Positions 37,101 through 48,839 of a stretch of 64,000 nt of DNA are shown piece after piece. This DNA is from Tanypteryx hageni. Lineage: Eukaryota > Arthropoda > Insecta > Odonata > Petaluridae. Below the pieces are notes generated by a model. That model was not told where the DNA came from and made no database searches. It saw nothing but the letters and a program-made list of their open reading frames with translations. The position numbers were made by a program, and so were the translations under genes. How positions within the stretch are numbered: the first letter of the stretch is position 1; every line of letters starts with the position of its first letter. Where the stretch lies: positions 60,569,401 through 60,633,400 of the forward strand of contig CM054118.1 in NCBI GenBank assembly GCA_028673005.1, in the 5' to 3' direction.

Positions 37101-39251
37101 TGCCACTACCCTCCGTTAAGCTCCATTATTGCGTAACGGGATGAGATATCCGTGCATAGAGAATGATTGAGAGAGGTGGAGGTATTGAGGGAAGGACGAA
37201 GAGATGGAGGAGGAAAATAGGAAGGAAGATAGAATGATCACGTTGCTTAGCCGCGAAAGCGAATTGAGGGCTGAGTGATATGGGACGGGGGCATTAAACA
37301 AGAAAGAGATTATGGGGTGGAGGGAATCGTATTTAACTGCTAGTGGAAGAGGAGGAGAGAGAACGTTGTATGGGAGAGTGGGACGTGGGGCATTCGTCCC
37401 CGTTAAAAAAACAAGTCCGGAGAAACATGGGTCCCGTGTCCGCCACCGCCATCAAAATTTCTCATATCCCCAAGAGTGCTTCGGATTTACTGCCTCGTGG
37501 GTAACCAAGAGAGAGCACCTGTCAAGAGTCGTACGATACACATGTCTATCACGACATGCCCCGTTCCACACTCCCACTACCCTCTTCTCCTGCGCTCTTC
37601 CTCCTTCCATCACCCTTCCTCAAACTTGATTTTCATGCAATGTATTTTTTTTCCTTTGCTGTTTATGGGTGACTTCAAATGGAACTGTGAGTTAACTATA
37701 TCATGGTTTCTCCATCATCCTATTATACTCCGCTATCCGCTATATTTATTATGAATTGCCGAGTTTCCTGAAGAGTGACACCTTGGTTTAATTGGAATTG
37801 GTTCAACAGTCTTTTCTTATAGAATAGCGCATCAGATAGCATGTAAAGAGCTAAGACGAGCAGCTTCAGAATCATTTGTTGAGATGCGCAGATGGAGCTC
37901 ATAAGGATTATTACAAAAAGTTAAAAGCGACCCGAATCAGTTCAAAATTTACTTATAATAATGATAATTTTAAGATAAATCTTAAGTCGTAATGTATCCT
38001 TAATATCAATTTCGTGGAAAGAAATTTATCCTAAAACACTTTTGTGTTACTTACGAGTTTCTCAAGTAATTTCATTAATGAATTTAATAATATTTTCTTT
38101 GTAATTTATTCAGAGAAACAGGATTTTTTCATATAGATAGGCAGCACTAAAATAAATCTAGACACAGTACCTTGATTACTGCCCACGTGCGTTTGAATCC
38201 CCGTCAAAAGGGGTTGCCTGTCTTCAAGGATAAACAATGTTGAACCTGCTCAAAGATGAAATTTAATGATCAGGTGTCTGAAATTGACTATAACCTGTAT
38301 ACCAGCATTAGTGAGCAAACCATTTTAATTTATTACTTGTTATTAATTAAAATAATATGAATTAACAATTTGAACTCGGAGAAAATTGTTAAATGACTTT
38401 TTGTGCCTTTTTGTCACTAAACAGGAAAAAAATAAACAGAGAAAAGCCCAAAATTAATAGGGAAACAGCCCACATCCTATTTGGAGGTATGGAAATCAAC
38501 TATTACGACGACCAATATCAGCTCGCCTAATATATAGCTATTGATCTGTTTCCGCGATGTGCTACAGGAATGACATAAGATCTGGAGGGGTCGGGGATGG
38601 TGGCGGAAGTTTTAGCCGGTCGTTGTGGACAGCACATATGCATATCGGCTCGGAGCCTAATCGAGTCAATGAATAGCAAGCACAGGAGACAAAATAGAGC
38701 TTGGTCCGTGGGCGAGGTGAGTGTTCGAAGATGTCATTCAAGTTACGTGGACTTCTATCGTATCCACTATATCAAATATTTGGGAAGATAAAAAACAATC
38801 ATCACAACCGTCACTGTTCTGACAATTGTATCCCAATTTCAGTTGACGCTGTCAACGACAACGTCACGACAAGCAATGCACAACTGTTTTCCTATAGGCG
38901 ACGAAAATAAGGGGATTTATATAAAATTTAGCTATACGAAGGTACTTTAGGAGAACGCTTAAAAAAACAGAGACAACTCGGATTTACATTCAAGTGATGG
39001 TTTGGAGGCATCGTTTGCATCATACAAGATGGCACCCTGTATCAGATACACTCGGGTAAAACTGCCAAATATGCTCCCTCTCCATAAAAAATTCTCTAAT
39101 ACCTATATTTTTTACTATATGAATTTTGAATGAACAATTAATAAATAAAAATAAATTATAAATGATATAATTTTGCATTATAAATGTACATAATTTAAAT
39201 ATATAATTACGTACATACATATTACACACACAATTTAAATATAGAAAGCAT
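34191..39251. other. 5-kb intergenic stretch
   Basis: No gene is recognised. 34255-34340 resembles LINE 3' tails (GGTTTGGTCAAGATCCGATG). 34929-35005 is a small imperfect tandem duplication built on CTGTTTATG.GCATGTT.TTCTG. A canonical cAMP-response-type octamer TGACGTCA lies at 37041-37048 ahead of a GC-richer stretch, 37040-37630, whose frames show no domain. The rest is AT-rich and featureless to the eye. Confidence 0.45.
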
Positions 39252-39264
39252 AAATATTTTAATA

Positions 39265-42200
39265 GGGTGTTTTGGGGTGGGATGCGATTATATAGCCTCT
39301 CCCACTCAAATGTCAACCTCACCTGCACGTGGTGCACCCTGCTTCACAGACGAGGCTCTGGCGTCCGAGTGACTCCCGGGATAAGGAGTCCCCCCTCTAC
39401 CAAATGCCAACGGCCTATTTAGGGGCGGATGAGAAGGTGGAGGGGTAGGGCACCCTCTTGCCCTTGGGGTGGGAAACTGCCCCTAAAGGCGGAGGAACTA
39501 TTTTGATAGTCAACGGCATAGGATGGAGAAGGCAACAGGAAACCACTCCATTAAAGATCCTATTGGATATCCCGAGGGTAGCAACCATGGAAGGTTTTAG
39601 AAAGGAATTTGTTACTGATCATGGTATTCGGAACCCAAGATCCGGCAGGGGATGTAGCAGGGCTTCTCAGGTCGTTATCCAACGAAATCCCTGTCAAAAC
39701 GTCAAAATAGGTACTTGGAACGTCAGAACATTACTAAAAATAGGTAAATTAGAAGAAATAAAGAAAGAAATGGAGAAAAATGAGATTGATATCTTAGGTT
39801 TATGTGAAACAAGGTGGCAAGAGAAAGGAGATTTTTACAGTGATAAATTTAGAATAATTCATAGTGGAGGTGAAAAGAGAGGAAGGAATGGAATAGCAGT
39901 CATTATTAGTAAGAAATGGGCAAACAGTGTTTGCAATACATATCACATAAATGATAGGTTGTTGATGGTAAGAATGAGCACCGTGCCAACGGATACAGTG
40001 ATAATACAAGCGTATTTCCCAACAAGTAGTGCAGAAGAAGGAGAAGTAGAAAAGGTGTATGAAGAAATAGAAGAACTTATAAAGATGACAAAAGATAAAG
40101 ATAATGTAATAATAATGGGAGACTTTAATGCTGTGATTGGATCTAGTCGAAATAGTAGAATGGTAGGAAAATTTGGTTTAGGTGAAACAAATGAAAGGGG
40201 AGAAAGATTAATTGAGTTTTGTGAACAGAATGAGATGATGGTATCAAACACTTTCTTTGAAGTTCCAAAAAGAAGAAGATACACATGGGAGGCGCCAGAC
40301 AGAAGAAGGTTTCAAATAGATTATATTTTAGTAAAAAGAAGATATAAGAACCAGGTAAAATCGTGTTATAGTTACCCAGGTCCAGATGTAGACAGTGACC
40401 ACAAGCTAGTCATGGCAAAATGCAATATTAGGTTTAAGAAAATAAAGAGAACAGTTAAAAAGAACTGGCATCTACAGGGACTGAAAGAGTTACCAACGGC
40501 TAAGAATTACCAAGAAAAAACAAATGAGTTGATGAGAAATTATGAAGGACGACTTAGTTGGGAGGAATTTAAAAAAGGGGTTATTAAAGCTACAGAGGAA
40601 GTTATTGGAAAGAGAAAATTGGAGCCTAGAAAACCTTGGATGACTGAGGAGATACTGATTTTAATTGAAGAAAGGAACAAGTTGAGGAAGAATGGAAATG
40701 ATGAAACTTATAAAAAAGTTAAGAATGAGATTATTAACAAATGCAGAGAAGAAAAAGAGAGATGGACCAAAGAGATAGTGAAGGAAATTGAGGAAGATAC
40801 AAAGGGAGGAAGGCAAGACAAAGCATACTTCAAAATTAAAACTCTCCAGTACAAACCAAGAACTAAATCGGCAATAGTTAAGGATAAGGAAGGAAATATG
40901 TTATGGGAAAATGAAAAAGTATGTGCTCGGTGGAAAGAATACATAGAAGAATTATATAGTGGAAGAGATGTTGGAGATGGATGTAGATTTATTGAAAATG
41001 AAGAGGAAATAAGAAATGACGAGCTAGGCCCAACAATAACCAAAGAAGAGTTTTATAAAGCTATTAATAATCTTAATTCAGGCAAGGCAACAGGTGTTGA
41101 TGGTATACCTGCAGAACTTTTGAAGAACTTAGGGGAGGAAGCAAAAGAACATTTCTTTAAAATTATAAAAGATTGTTACGAAAAAGGAAAATTACCTGAT
41201 GACTTTATAAAAAGTAAAACTATAAGTTTACCAAAGAAGGGGAATGCAGTGGAGTGCAGTAACTACAGAACAATTTCACTACTTTCGCACGCCTCAAAAG
41301 TTTTAATTTATATTGTGAAAAACAGAGTAAAAAGGAAAATAGAACATTATATTAGTGATGATCAATTTGGATTTAGAAGTGGGAGAGGAACGAGAGAAGC
41401 TATATTAGCCCTCAGGGTGATAATGGAAAGATGTTTAGAAATGAACAGGACATTATATTTAACGTTTATTGATTTGGAGAAGGCCTTTGATACAGTTAAT
41501 TGGGAACTGTTGTTTAAGACTATGAAAAAAATAGGTATTGATTGGAGGGACAGAAGATTAATTTTTAAGCTTTATCAAAATCAAACTACAAGAATAAATA
41601 TAAATGGATTAGAGAGTGAAGCAAAGATAAGGAAAGGAGTAAGACAAGGATGTCCGCTATCTCCATATTTGTTTAATATGTTCATTGAAGAAAGTATAGA
41701 AGTTATGAAGGAAAAGACAAAAGGCATAAAAATAAATGGAGTTAGAATACACTGCATTAGATTTGCAGATGACATTGTAATATTCAGCGATTCAAAAAGA
41801 GAAATGAATAAAATGCTGAAAGTATTATCGGACACGTTAAAACAGTGGGAATTAAAGATAAATATCAAGAAAACCAAATTGATGGTTATAGGCAAAAGTA
41901 ATGCAGGGACAATATCAAAGATCAAAATAGACAATCAGGAAATTGAGCAGGTGAAGCAGTTTTGCTACCTAGGTAGTACAATTACTGAAGATAATAGATG
42001 TGTACAGGAAGTGAAAAGAAGAATAGCACTTGCAAAGCAAGCTTTTCAATGCAAAAGGAGCCTACTGACAAGCAGTCACATGAATTTGGAAGTAAGGAAA
42101 TCCTTTGCAAAAGCTTTTGTCTGGAGTACCATACTTTATGGTAGTGAAAGTTGGACGTTAGGAAAGAGGGAGAGGTCCCGTCTGGAAGCGACAGAAATGT

Positions 42201-42534
42201 GGATATGGAGAAGATTGATAAAGACAAGTTGGACAGAGAGAAAGACAAACCTTAAAGTTTTGGAAGAAGTAAAAGAAGAAAGGAAACTGATCAGAGGAAT
42301 GGAAGAAAGGAAGGCAAAATTTTTAGGCCATGTGATTAGACATAATGGATTAATTGTGAACATCTTGGAGGGGAAACTTTTAGGGAAGAAAGGAAGAGGC
42401 AGACCAAGAAAGAAATACCTAGATGACGTGGAGTCAGTGATGGGAGTTGAAAAGTACGAGATGTTGAAGAGAATGGCAGAGGACAGGAGTTCATGGTTGC
42501 AGCGACAAGGCTTAGCCTTTAGATGAAGAAGAAG
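39265..42534 (+). mobile_element. full-length RTE-like non-LTR retrotransposon
   Basis: A 3270-bp LINE insertion flanked by a perfect 13-bp target duplication AAATATTTTAATA (39252-39264 and 42535-42547). It has a 322-bp 5' UTR with at least two short upstream ORFs (ATG at 39310 and 39404). One long ORF follows. There is practically no 3' UTR: the TGA stop runs straight into a GAAGAAG tail. The identical target repeats and undamaged ORF indicate a recent insertion. One ORF with endonuclease plus reverse transcriptase, no RNase H and a tiny simple-repeat tail are RTE-clade traits. The clade name is inference. Confidence 0.9.
39587..42526 (+). CDS. LINE endonuclease / reverse transcriptase polyprotein
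   Basis: The frame is open from 39458 but starts there with TTG. The first in-frame ATG, 39587, has an ideal context (gcaaccATGg) and gives 979 residues. Residues about 38-280 are an APE-type endonuclease: TWN45, CE74TRW, AYF (Y143), GDFN (D179, N181), TW234, ID245Y and SDH270-272. Residues about 490-760 are the reverse transcriptase: VDG504-506, FGFRSGRGT from 594, FIDLEKAFD 627-635, GVRQGCPLSP, and the catalytic FADD 726-729. A C-terminal segment with YLGSTITED, LYGSESWT and GRGRPRKK follows. All catalytic residues are present and no stop or frameshift is seen, so the enzyme nicks target DNA and copies its RNA there in the usual target-primed way. No RNase H or CCHC knuckle is seen. Confidence 0.93.
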   Translation: MEGFRKEFVTDHGIRNPRSGRGCSRASQVVIQRNPCQNVKIGTWNVRTLLKIGKLEEIKKEMEKNEIDILGLCETRWQEKGDFYSDKFRIIHSGGEKRGRNGIAVIISKKWANSVCNTYHINDRLLMVRMSTVPTDTVIIQAYFPTSSAEEGEVEKVYEEIEELIKMTKDKDNVIIMGDFNAVIGSSRNSRMVGKFGLGETNERGERLIEFCEQNEMMVSNTFFEVPKRRRYTWEAPDRRRFQIDYILVKRRYKNQVKSCYSYPGPDVDSDHKLVMAKCNIRFKKIKRTVKKNWHLQGLKELPTAKNYQEKTNELMRNYEGRLSWEEFKKGVIKATEEVIGKRKLEPRKPWMTEEILILIEERNKLRKNGNDETYKKVKNEIINKCREEKERWTKEIVKEIEEDTKGGRQDKAYFKIKTLQYKPRTKSAIVKDKEGNMLWENEKVCARWKEYIEELYSGRDVGDGCRFIENEEEIRNDELGPTITKEEFYKAINNLNSGKATGVDGIPAELLKNLGEEAKEHFFKIIKDCYEKGKLPDDFIKSKTISLPKKGNAVECSNYRTISLLSHASKVLIYIVKNRVKRKIEHYISDDQFGFRSGRGTREAILALRVIMERCLEMNRTLYLTFIDLEKAFDTVNWELLFKTMKKIGIDWRDRRLIFKLYQNQTTRININGLESEAKIRKGVRQGCPLSPYLFNMFIEESIEVMKEKTKGIKINGVRIHCIRFADDIVIFSDSKREMNKMLKVLSDTLKQWELKINIKKTKLMVIGKSNAGTISKIKIDNQEIEQVKQFCYLGSTITEDNRCVQEVKRRIALAKQAFQCKRSLLTSSHMNLEVRKSFAKAFVWSTILYGSESWTLGKRERSRLEATEMWIWRRLIKTSWTERKTNLKVLEEVKEERKLIRGMEERKAKFLGHVIRHNGLIVNILEGKLLGKKGRGRPRKKYLDDVESVMGVEKYEMLKRMAEDRSSWLQRQGLAFR

Positions 42535-42547
42535 AAATATTTTAATA

Positions 42548-43269
42548 TTAAAGAGTTCTTTAGTTTAGCCCGGGGCAGATGCCCCGCTTGCTCCGTCATA
42601 TTTACAGCGCTGATCAGATGTAATCATTTTGCTAACCGAACATGGTCTATGGGCCGATACTTGTAGAACCAAGAATTGGATGACTGAATTTACAACAGCA
42701 AACGATTGCTTGTTAATCTAGTTCGCAGATTTTTTTGCCGCATAAAAACGCAATATTTATAGTGATTCAAGTTCTCATTTTTAAAAGGTCTATAAATTAT
42801 TTCAGGTCTCAAATTAACTTTACCCTTATTTGTGATGAATTTTAATACACTTCTTCCTTGGAAACACGAAAGGCGTTGCCTGGACCGCAAAAATGTGCAA
42901 CAGTCGATTTTGTTTTCAACCTATTAATGGTATGTGCTTCATGTAGCAAAATTAATTACATGCGCAATTTTAACCCTAATAGAAAAATTTGCTTTGTTTA
43001 TCACCTCTAATCGATCCGTAAATATCACACGACTTTAGGAAAATCATTTGTAATTATATGCAATTTGAGAAATCAATTATAAATTCAAATAAAGTCATAC
43101 GAATATTAATCCAATGTAAATTATCTGTAGCTAATCGCTAATATTTAACTCAAACATTAGGAAGATTCCTTTTATTCATACGGGCCATAATATATAGCCA
43201 TAGGACTGCATTTCCTCACGCCACTGTACCACGTATAATTCTTTTCGTTTTTCTTCCTTCTTCTATTGT
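42548..43269. other. intergenic, nothing recognised
   Basis: AT-rich flank of the LINE insertion; no coding motif or repeat partner. Confidence 0.5.
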
Positions 43270-43506
43270 TTTATTTCACATTATTAAAAGTAAAGTACTC
43301 CTTTAGCCAACCAATTAGAGGGTTACAACACCCAATGTATTTCGCCAACAAGGTGGGCATCTTCAGGGGCAAAACCTGTCTTAACGGTGACTGGGAGTCG
43401 ACTCCCAGTCACTGTTGTAACCCTCTAATTGTTTGGCTAAAGGAGTACTTTACTTTTAATAATCTGAGCCAAAGTTATTGAGCTACCAACGATTTATTTC
43501 ACATTA
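43270..43506 (+). mobile_element. head-to-head inverted retro-insertion with 14-bp target duplication
   Basis: Two 48-bp arms (43283-43330 and 43413-43460, one mismatch) are inverted around a perfect 26-bp palindrome at 43387-43412 centred on GTCGAC. Both halves start with GACTCCCAGTCAC and diverge from that centre. The right half lacks about 80 bases present in the left. TTTATTTCACATTA flanks the whole at 43270-43283 and 43493-43506. The left half, read on the minus strand, contains CTGAAGATGCCCACC and TTGGCGAAA, a pattern often seen in Penelope-like elements near hammerhead-type motifs. That family link is tentative. Confidence 0.75.
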
Positions 43507-45074
43507 CCTAAGCATTTGTTTAACATGCAGACGTTGCATTGGTATCGCGATTAAGATTATTTTTATTTTCGGAACAAGGCTCTCTCGGGGCGCCTTAAAG
43601 ACGTGAGCAAATTTCTTCCTCATATTGATGGAAACAAATTTTATTGGTAGTATATGAGTGATTACGTGGATTCGGATAAAGAAGATTATATCTATGATGC
43701 TCAAAGTTAGTTTTTGAGAAATTTACTTTATTTTGAATGGGATTCTGGGTTTGGGGATCACGGGACGTAATGGAATTTAGATGGCTATTTAATCATTTAA
43801 AATTTCTGGGATTAATAAAAAAATAAGAGAAAGAATGAGGCTCGAAATGTTATCAAGTAAGAGCCTAGAAAGCTACTGCATGAAGATGCGAGAAATAATG
43901 AAATTCAGGAGGAAACCCGTAGGGTGATTACATATGGAATCGAAATGCATGGTTAATATAATTTCTCACATGATTCTCCCTGTTAAAAATATCTTTGGTA
44001 TTAAGCATATTTAAAAACTAAACATACCCAAAGGAAAAAGCTGTGTCCTTATATATATATTATTATTTTACAATATAGCCTACATTTCACAGCTTTCGAT
44101 TTCACTGAATGCCAGGCTTACTTATGTATTGGACTTCTGTTGTCAGATCAATTAATTATACATCTCGATTAAAAGAAATATATTCATATAAAAATCAAAA
44201 CAAATTTATTCCTCGTTACGTAAGATTGCCAAAGTGTTTGCGTTTCAATGTAAAGCTGAATTTTGAAAATAAATTTTGCGATTGCGCGCTTCCTAAAATA
44301 ATCCTTACCTAGGTGCTAATTGTTACGGTTTGAAGTTATTTAGAACGTCCATGAAAATATTTTTTACGTCTGAGATGATTACTTGTTTTAAAATTTTATC
44401 TGAAAATAATGGCTTTTAGTTTATGCATACCTTATGAAATAAGTTTAGGTATATCCGACAGATATGTCTTGTGAAGGGTTATACCGAAGGTTGTTTAGGA
44501 GAAGAAAAGTACATGTAAAATTACGGCTTCATTTTGAAACACTTTATACTTCATCATATTGGGTGCGCGAAGTAATATTGTCAACGTCCTATATAATGCT
44601 TATAATTATGGACAGCAAAATTAAATCACGTTCGCTTGCCTTTTGCATTCTCTCATAACTTCAATTCTCTTTCTCATATCTCCCTCCTAATTCCTCCATT
44701 AACTATAATTCAAAACTTACCCACGAGTTTCAAAGTTTTTAATAAACTCCTCTGACCGTTGTTCTCATGTGAAAACCTCCCTCACTGTATCTAAAAACAC
44801 ATCTATATCATTTTCAGTCTACTCCTGCGTTCTTATTTTTCTAGGAATCAATTATATCCTGCTGTGCAACTCACTCGACAAGTCTCGCGAAGCAATTATC
44901 CTCTCCATACCCCACTCCCCAGGAAAGAATCTCGAATCGGAACTTTGAAAGATCGAGTTCCTCTCTAGATTTGATTTTCTAGGTCTGCGATCTTATTACC
45001 GCCAGCAAGGCCCCTCCTTAATTGTACAACGCGTGCTGGTTATTTTTTCCCATTTTTAAATTTCGTTTAGTAAT
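43507..45074. other. intergenic, nothing recognised
   Basis: AT-rich. Short + frames at 44109 and 44464 have no recognised domain. C+T-rich near 44650-44830. Confidence 0.45.
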
Positions 45075-45230
45075 ATCATTAGGCTTCTTTCCAAAAAAAT
45101 GGAAAGTAATCAAATGAGATAGCCTCGGTGTCGGTGTGTGTGCGTCCCTCTTTACAATGGAAAAACTTTGATATATTTAGATGGAGAACGATGCGATTAT
45201 ATTACAGCAGCAACTTTATGGAAGAATTCG
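45075..45230 (+). repeat. family A-related end
   Basis: Has the same layout as the start of A1-A3. A hairpin CTTTCCAAAAAAATGGAAAG is followed by GTGTCGGTGTGTGTGCGTCC and AAAAACTTTGATA. It is clearly diverged from those copies, so it is either an old copy or a sister family with the same terminal structure. Confidence 0.5.
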
Positions 45231-45344
45231 AAAAAATTTCATTTTATTTATTAAAAATGTGCGTCGCCAAAAATGCTGTAAATAGTACTTAAATAAGTGC
45301 TATTTTTTAATGAAAATAGTTTTTTTTGAATATTGCCTCTTTTT

Positions 45345-45981
45345 TACTTTCTCCATACACGAAGTATAGAGAAAGTAATGTTTTCATGAAAAAAATCGAA
45401 TTCGAGATTTCAACGGAAATATAGGTTTTAAGGTCCCCTGAACACGTTTTGACTGTTTTCTCGATGAAGTCTGTGTGTCTGTCTGTCAGTCTGTCTGTAT
45501 GTGATAGATTTTTGTGGGCGCTCTAACTCATAAACTATAAATCAGATCAACGCAAAATTTTATATTTAACATTTTTATAAAAGTTAAAAGATCTGATTAG
45601 TTTTTGGTAAAAATATGTAAACCCGAAGTGGGTGTTTACTCTTTCACTTATCCGTTATTTTTAAATATTTGCTTTAATATTTGATAAATGTAAAAATGTA
45701 TTGGAATAAAAGTTGTAGGAAATTTAATTTTCTACAACCTATGTTTGATACATTTTTCCATATAATGCATTGTTTAAGAGATATCTTATATTTTTAGCTG
45801 GATCCACCACGCCAACTACCGAAGACTATTGTTAAAAATTGACGCATAGTAACGTCTTAGTAACGCTCCTTTTTCTTTTCTTAATTGTCAACCGGAAGTA
45901 AATATTGACAACTATCCCAAAGCTAACAACATGTAATTTGCCATATAAATATGGAGAAAGTCATGTGTTGCCCACATAAGT
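45345..45981 (-). mobile_element. family D MITE-like element, copy D5
   Basis: The only minus-strand copy. Its 3' end, at 45345-45377, keeps the best terminal hairpin: TACTTTCTCCATAC with GTATAGAGAAAGTA around a 4-base loop, one mismatch. The 5' end reads CTTATGTGGGCAACACATGA and then CTTTCTCCATA at about 45981-45945. The interior blocks match D1 closely, including the paired ACGTCTTAG and GGAAGTAAATATTGACAA segments. Confidence 0.8.
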
Positions 45982-46618
45982 TTATTTATTTAAGAGGAGA
46001 CTCTCCATATTCTTCAATTGAATAGTGAAAATAATTTTTACGTATTTTCCGTGTAATTAGGTTGCACTACCCAAAACATTTCGTGATCACACCGGAGACT
46101 TTTGTTTTTTTTAGGTGATCTTCTTTGACTTTCTATTTGTTTGTTTTCCTCCACGCCGGTCTCTATCTCATTTCTCTAATATGGCCATAATAATCTTCGA
46201 GATAAAGGTTCAAATTCTACAGATCTACCCCTCGTTCCCGTGTTTTATTAATCAAAATTTAATTGACGATAAAAAAGTAAGTGATTAGAAAAGTAAATAA
46301 TGGCTCCACCAATGGGAGATAAACCTGGGCGTAAACCACAGTGTCATTCAAGATATTCATGTTTTTAACTGGATTCAACAAGGAACAATCGACCTCGTCT
46401 TATGTCTTATGAAAATTTTTCAAGAACAAACACTTGAAAAATCCTTGTCTCAGGTTTCTCCAATATCTACAGCGACGTTATAAAAAATCAGATGCATATT
46501 TTGGTTACGAAATAGATTCTAAAAGAATTCTTTTAGAAATTATTTTCGATGAATTATCACTGAAGGTGGCTGCCGAAATGTTCATCTGGTTTTTATAACC
46601 ATGTTGTGGCTATTAAAG

Positions 46619-46695
<77 letters not shown>

Positions 46696-48032
46696 GATGC
46701 TTCAACTAGACAATAAAAATAATAAAATGTTGTTTAACATAAGTCATAGATGCAAAATATCATAACCTTTGCTTCTTCTTAGCAAATAAATTCAAGCATG
46801 AGAGAGTATCCTGAAAGTTTTAAAATCATACTCTTAAATAATATTACCGTGAAAGTAATTCTCGCCACAATTCAGTAATACGAGAAAAAATATAGCTAGT
46901 TGTAAATTTAAACGCTTAGCGTATATATAAACGAAATATTCAATTATTTACTACAAATCGTAAATATATGTACCATCTTAAATGTTTTCCCATCGTAGTA
47001 ACGACGATTTCTACATTTCGTCCGCACCACAAATTTCTCCGACAGTTCTGAAAGTCAGAAGAGGCCTTTTAATAGCTCCAACGGTCATGTGACCTCTCTT
47101 TAACGTTTGGGGAGCTTAGATTGGCTGACGAACGTCCGTACGTATACCCATTGCTATGGAAGTGCAGAAGCAAATGAAACTGGCATAGGCAGTGTATGGA
47201 AGAGGTAAAGAACGGTAGCCAAGGTTGTGGAAAGGTATGGTAACGGTGATAGGGTGGAGAGATAGAGTGTAGGATAAAGGGAAGTGAGGGGTTAAAGAAT
47301 GTAACAGAAGGAATCAGACAAATGCGCATTTCATGAAGTAAAATTGTGAAACGTGCGCCATTTCAATGCAGAAAATGTTTTAATCTAACAAGGAGAGCAC
47401 ACGGTAGTGAGGTCACGGATTTTTATGAAACTTGGTAGGATTCCAGAATTACTGCAAACGTATACGGCCGATAGTTTTTCCAAAAATCGCGATTAAATAT
47501 TGCAATTTCTCGTCAACTGGTATAATTAGCTTAATTCACGCAGAATTCCTGAAGTAATTGTTAGCGGTGAGCGTAAAGTGGTTGCGTCCGAAACGTAATG
47601 GCGCTACTTTTACAAATCCTTTTTGTATTAAAATTTAACTAGGCAGCCACGTTGATTTTTTTATTTTTTATGGTTTTTGGCGGTGATTTGATTTTTTTCT
47701 TAAGTAATTCAACGCACGATTGTCTCCATAAAGTTCACATTATTAAATCGCTTATTTTTCATTGATATCGGCGCACGCTACATCCTATATTGATGCTTAT
47801 GACATGGAAAGGATCGCTGAAATTATTTTTGCTAATTGTAAGACTTCGTCCGAATACTTAGGATATAGGCGGAGGTATATGAGGCAAAGGATCGTTGAAA
47901 GTATAAAAAAAACATGAACTGGAGAGAAGTCTGTTAAAATTACAGTATAATAAAGAAATAAAATTTTTCTTTTATGAACCCCTCAGAAATTTGGTTGATT
48001 TATTAAAAACATCAATAATCTACAACCGCCAA
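45982..48032. other. intergenic
   Basis: Contains the (TA)n tract at 46620-46690 and a GC-richer patch at 47030-47330 whose minus-strand frame (86 codons) has no known domain. 47390-47480 has text like other non-LTR or SINE bodies (GATTTTTATGAAACTTGGTAG), but no partner copy is present here. Confidence 0.4.
46620..46690. repeat. (TA)n microsatellite
   Basis: About 35 TA units, sitting in a segment that weakly resembles 12110-12240. Confidence 0.95.
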
Positions 48033-48160
48033 TCATCAACGGGACCAATGATGGGGAGAGTTAGAAGGGAAACTTTAATTTTCATATAAATCTACAGGTT
48101 ACGAAACTTTTGATTTATGTTAGCAAATTTCTTCGCAGTTTCCTGGTTGATAACATAATT
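48033..48160 (-). mobile_element. inverted fragment of the 48553-50790 transposon
   Basis: On the minus strand it matches 50520-50630 of the larger element: AGGAAACTGCGAAGAAATTTG, TAAAGTTTCCCTTCTAACTC and CTCCCCATCATTGGTCCC are shared with few changes. No terminal repeat is attached. It is a stray internal piece only about 390 bp from the main copy and in the opposite orientation. Confidence 0.75.
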
Positions 48161-48839
48161 ATCCCCATTAGGCGGGTATTATAATTATTACCGTTAAATT
48201 GAATCTTTGAAAGTATTACGGAACCGACGGTTGCACTTGTTGATGAGAATTAAATTTATTCAATGAAACCTTAACGAAATTTTGTAATAGCATCAATTAT
48301 CTACCTCGTTTTCCTTTGTCATGTCATAACTTATATATTGCTTGGTAGCTCTCGGAAGGGTAGTAGTCACGTTACAAAGTTGATCGTGGAAAAGGCTCAT
48401 AATTTGTTTGTGAATTAATTAATCAACTTATCAACCTATTAATTAATCACTTTGCTGCTACAATGAATCAGCCGCGTTGACACGTTGTTTATATGATAAA
48501 CTTTCCTTTCACTTTTGATGATTCATCCTTAGAGACTTGCTGATCGGCGGATGTTTCTTGCTCGCTTGTTCGAGTTTCTGTGGTTGTTTTGTTTGTCAGG
48601 CTTCGTTTAACACACAAATCTACTGGCAATTTATTTGCGGTCTGTGGATCTCCGTTTTTTGTGACTTTTACGGAGTTATTTTAAAAAAACAAGCGAAAGA
48701 CGAAGAATATTTTTTTAAAGTCTACGATTCTAGTAAGTGTTTTTATTGATTTTTTGTTATTTTCGAGATACATCGGTCAACCTTTTACAGTTCGTTGAAA
48801 AATTAATTTCTCCGTACAATTCCAGACTTTGAAATTATA

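Noticed and set aside
39458..39586. TTG start and 43-codon N-terminal extension of the LINE ORF
   Set aside because: A non-AUG start is unlikely in an animal, and a near-perfect Kozak ATG lies at 39587. The open upstream frame is noted as a question instead.
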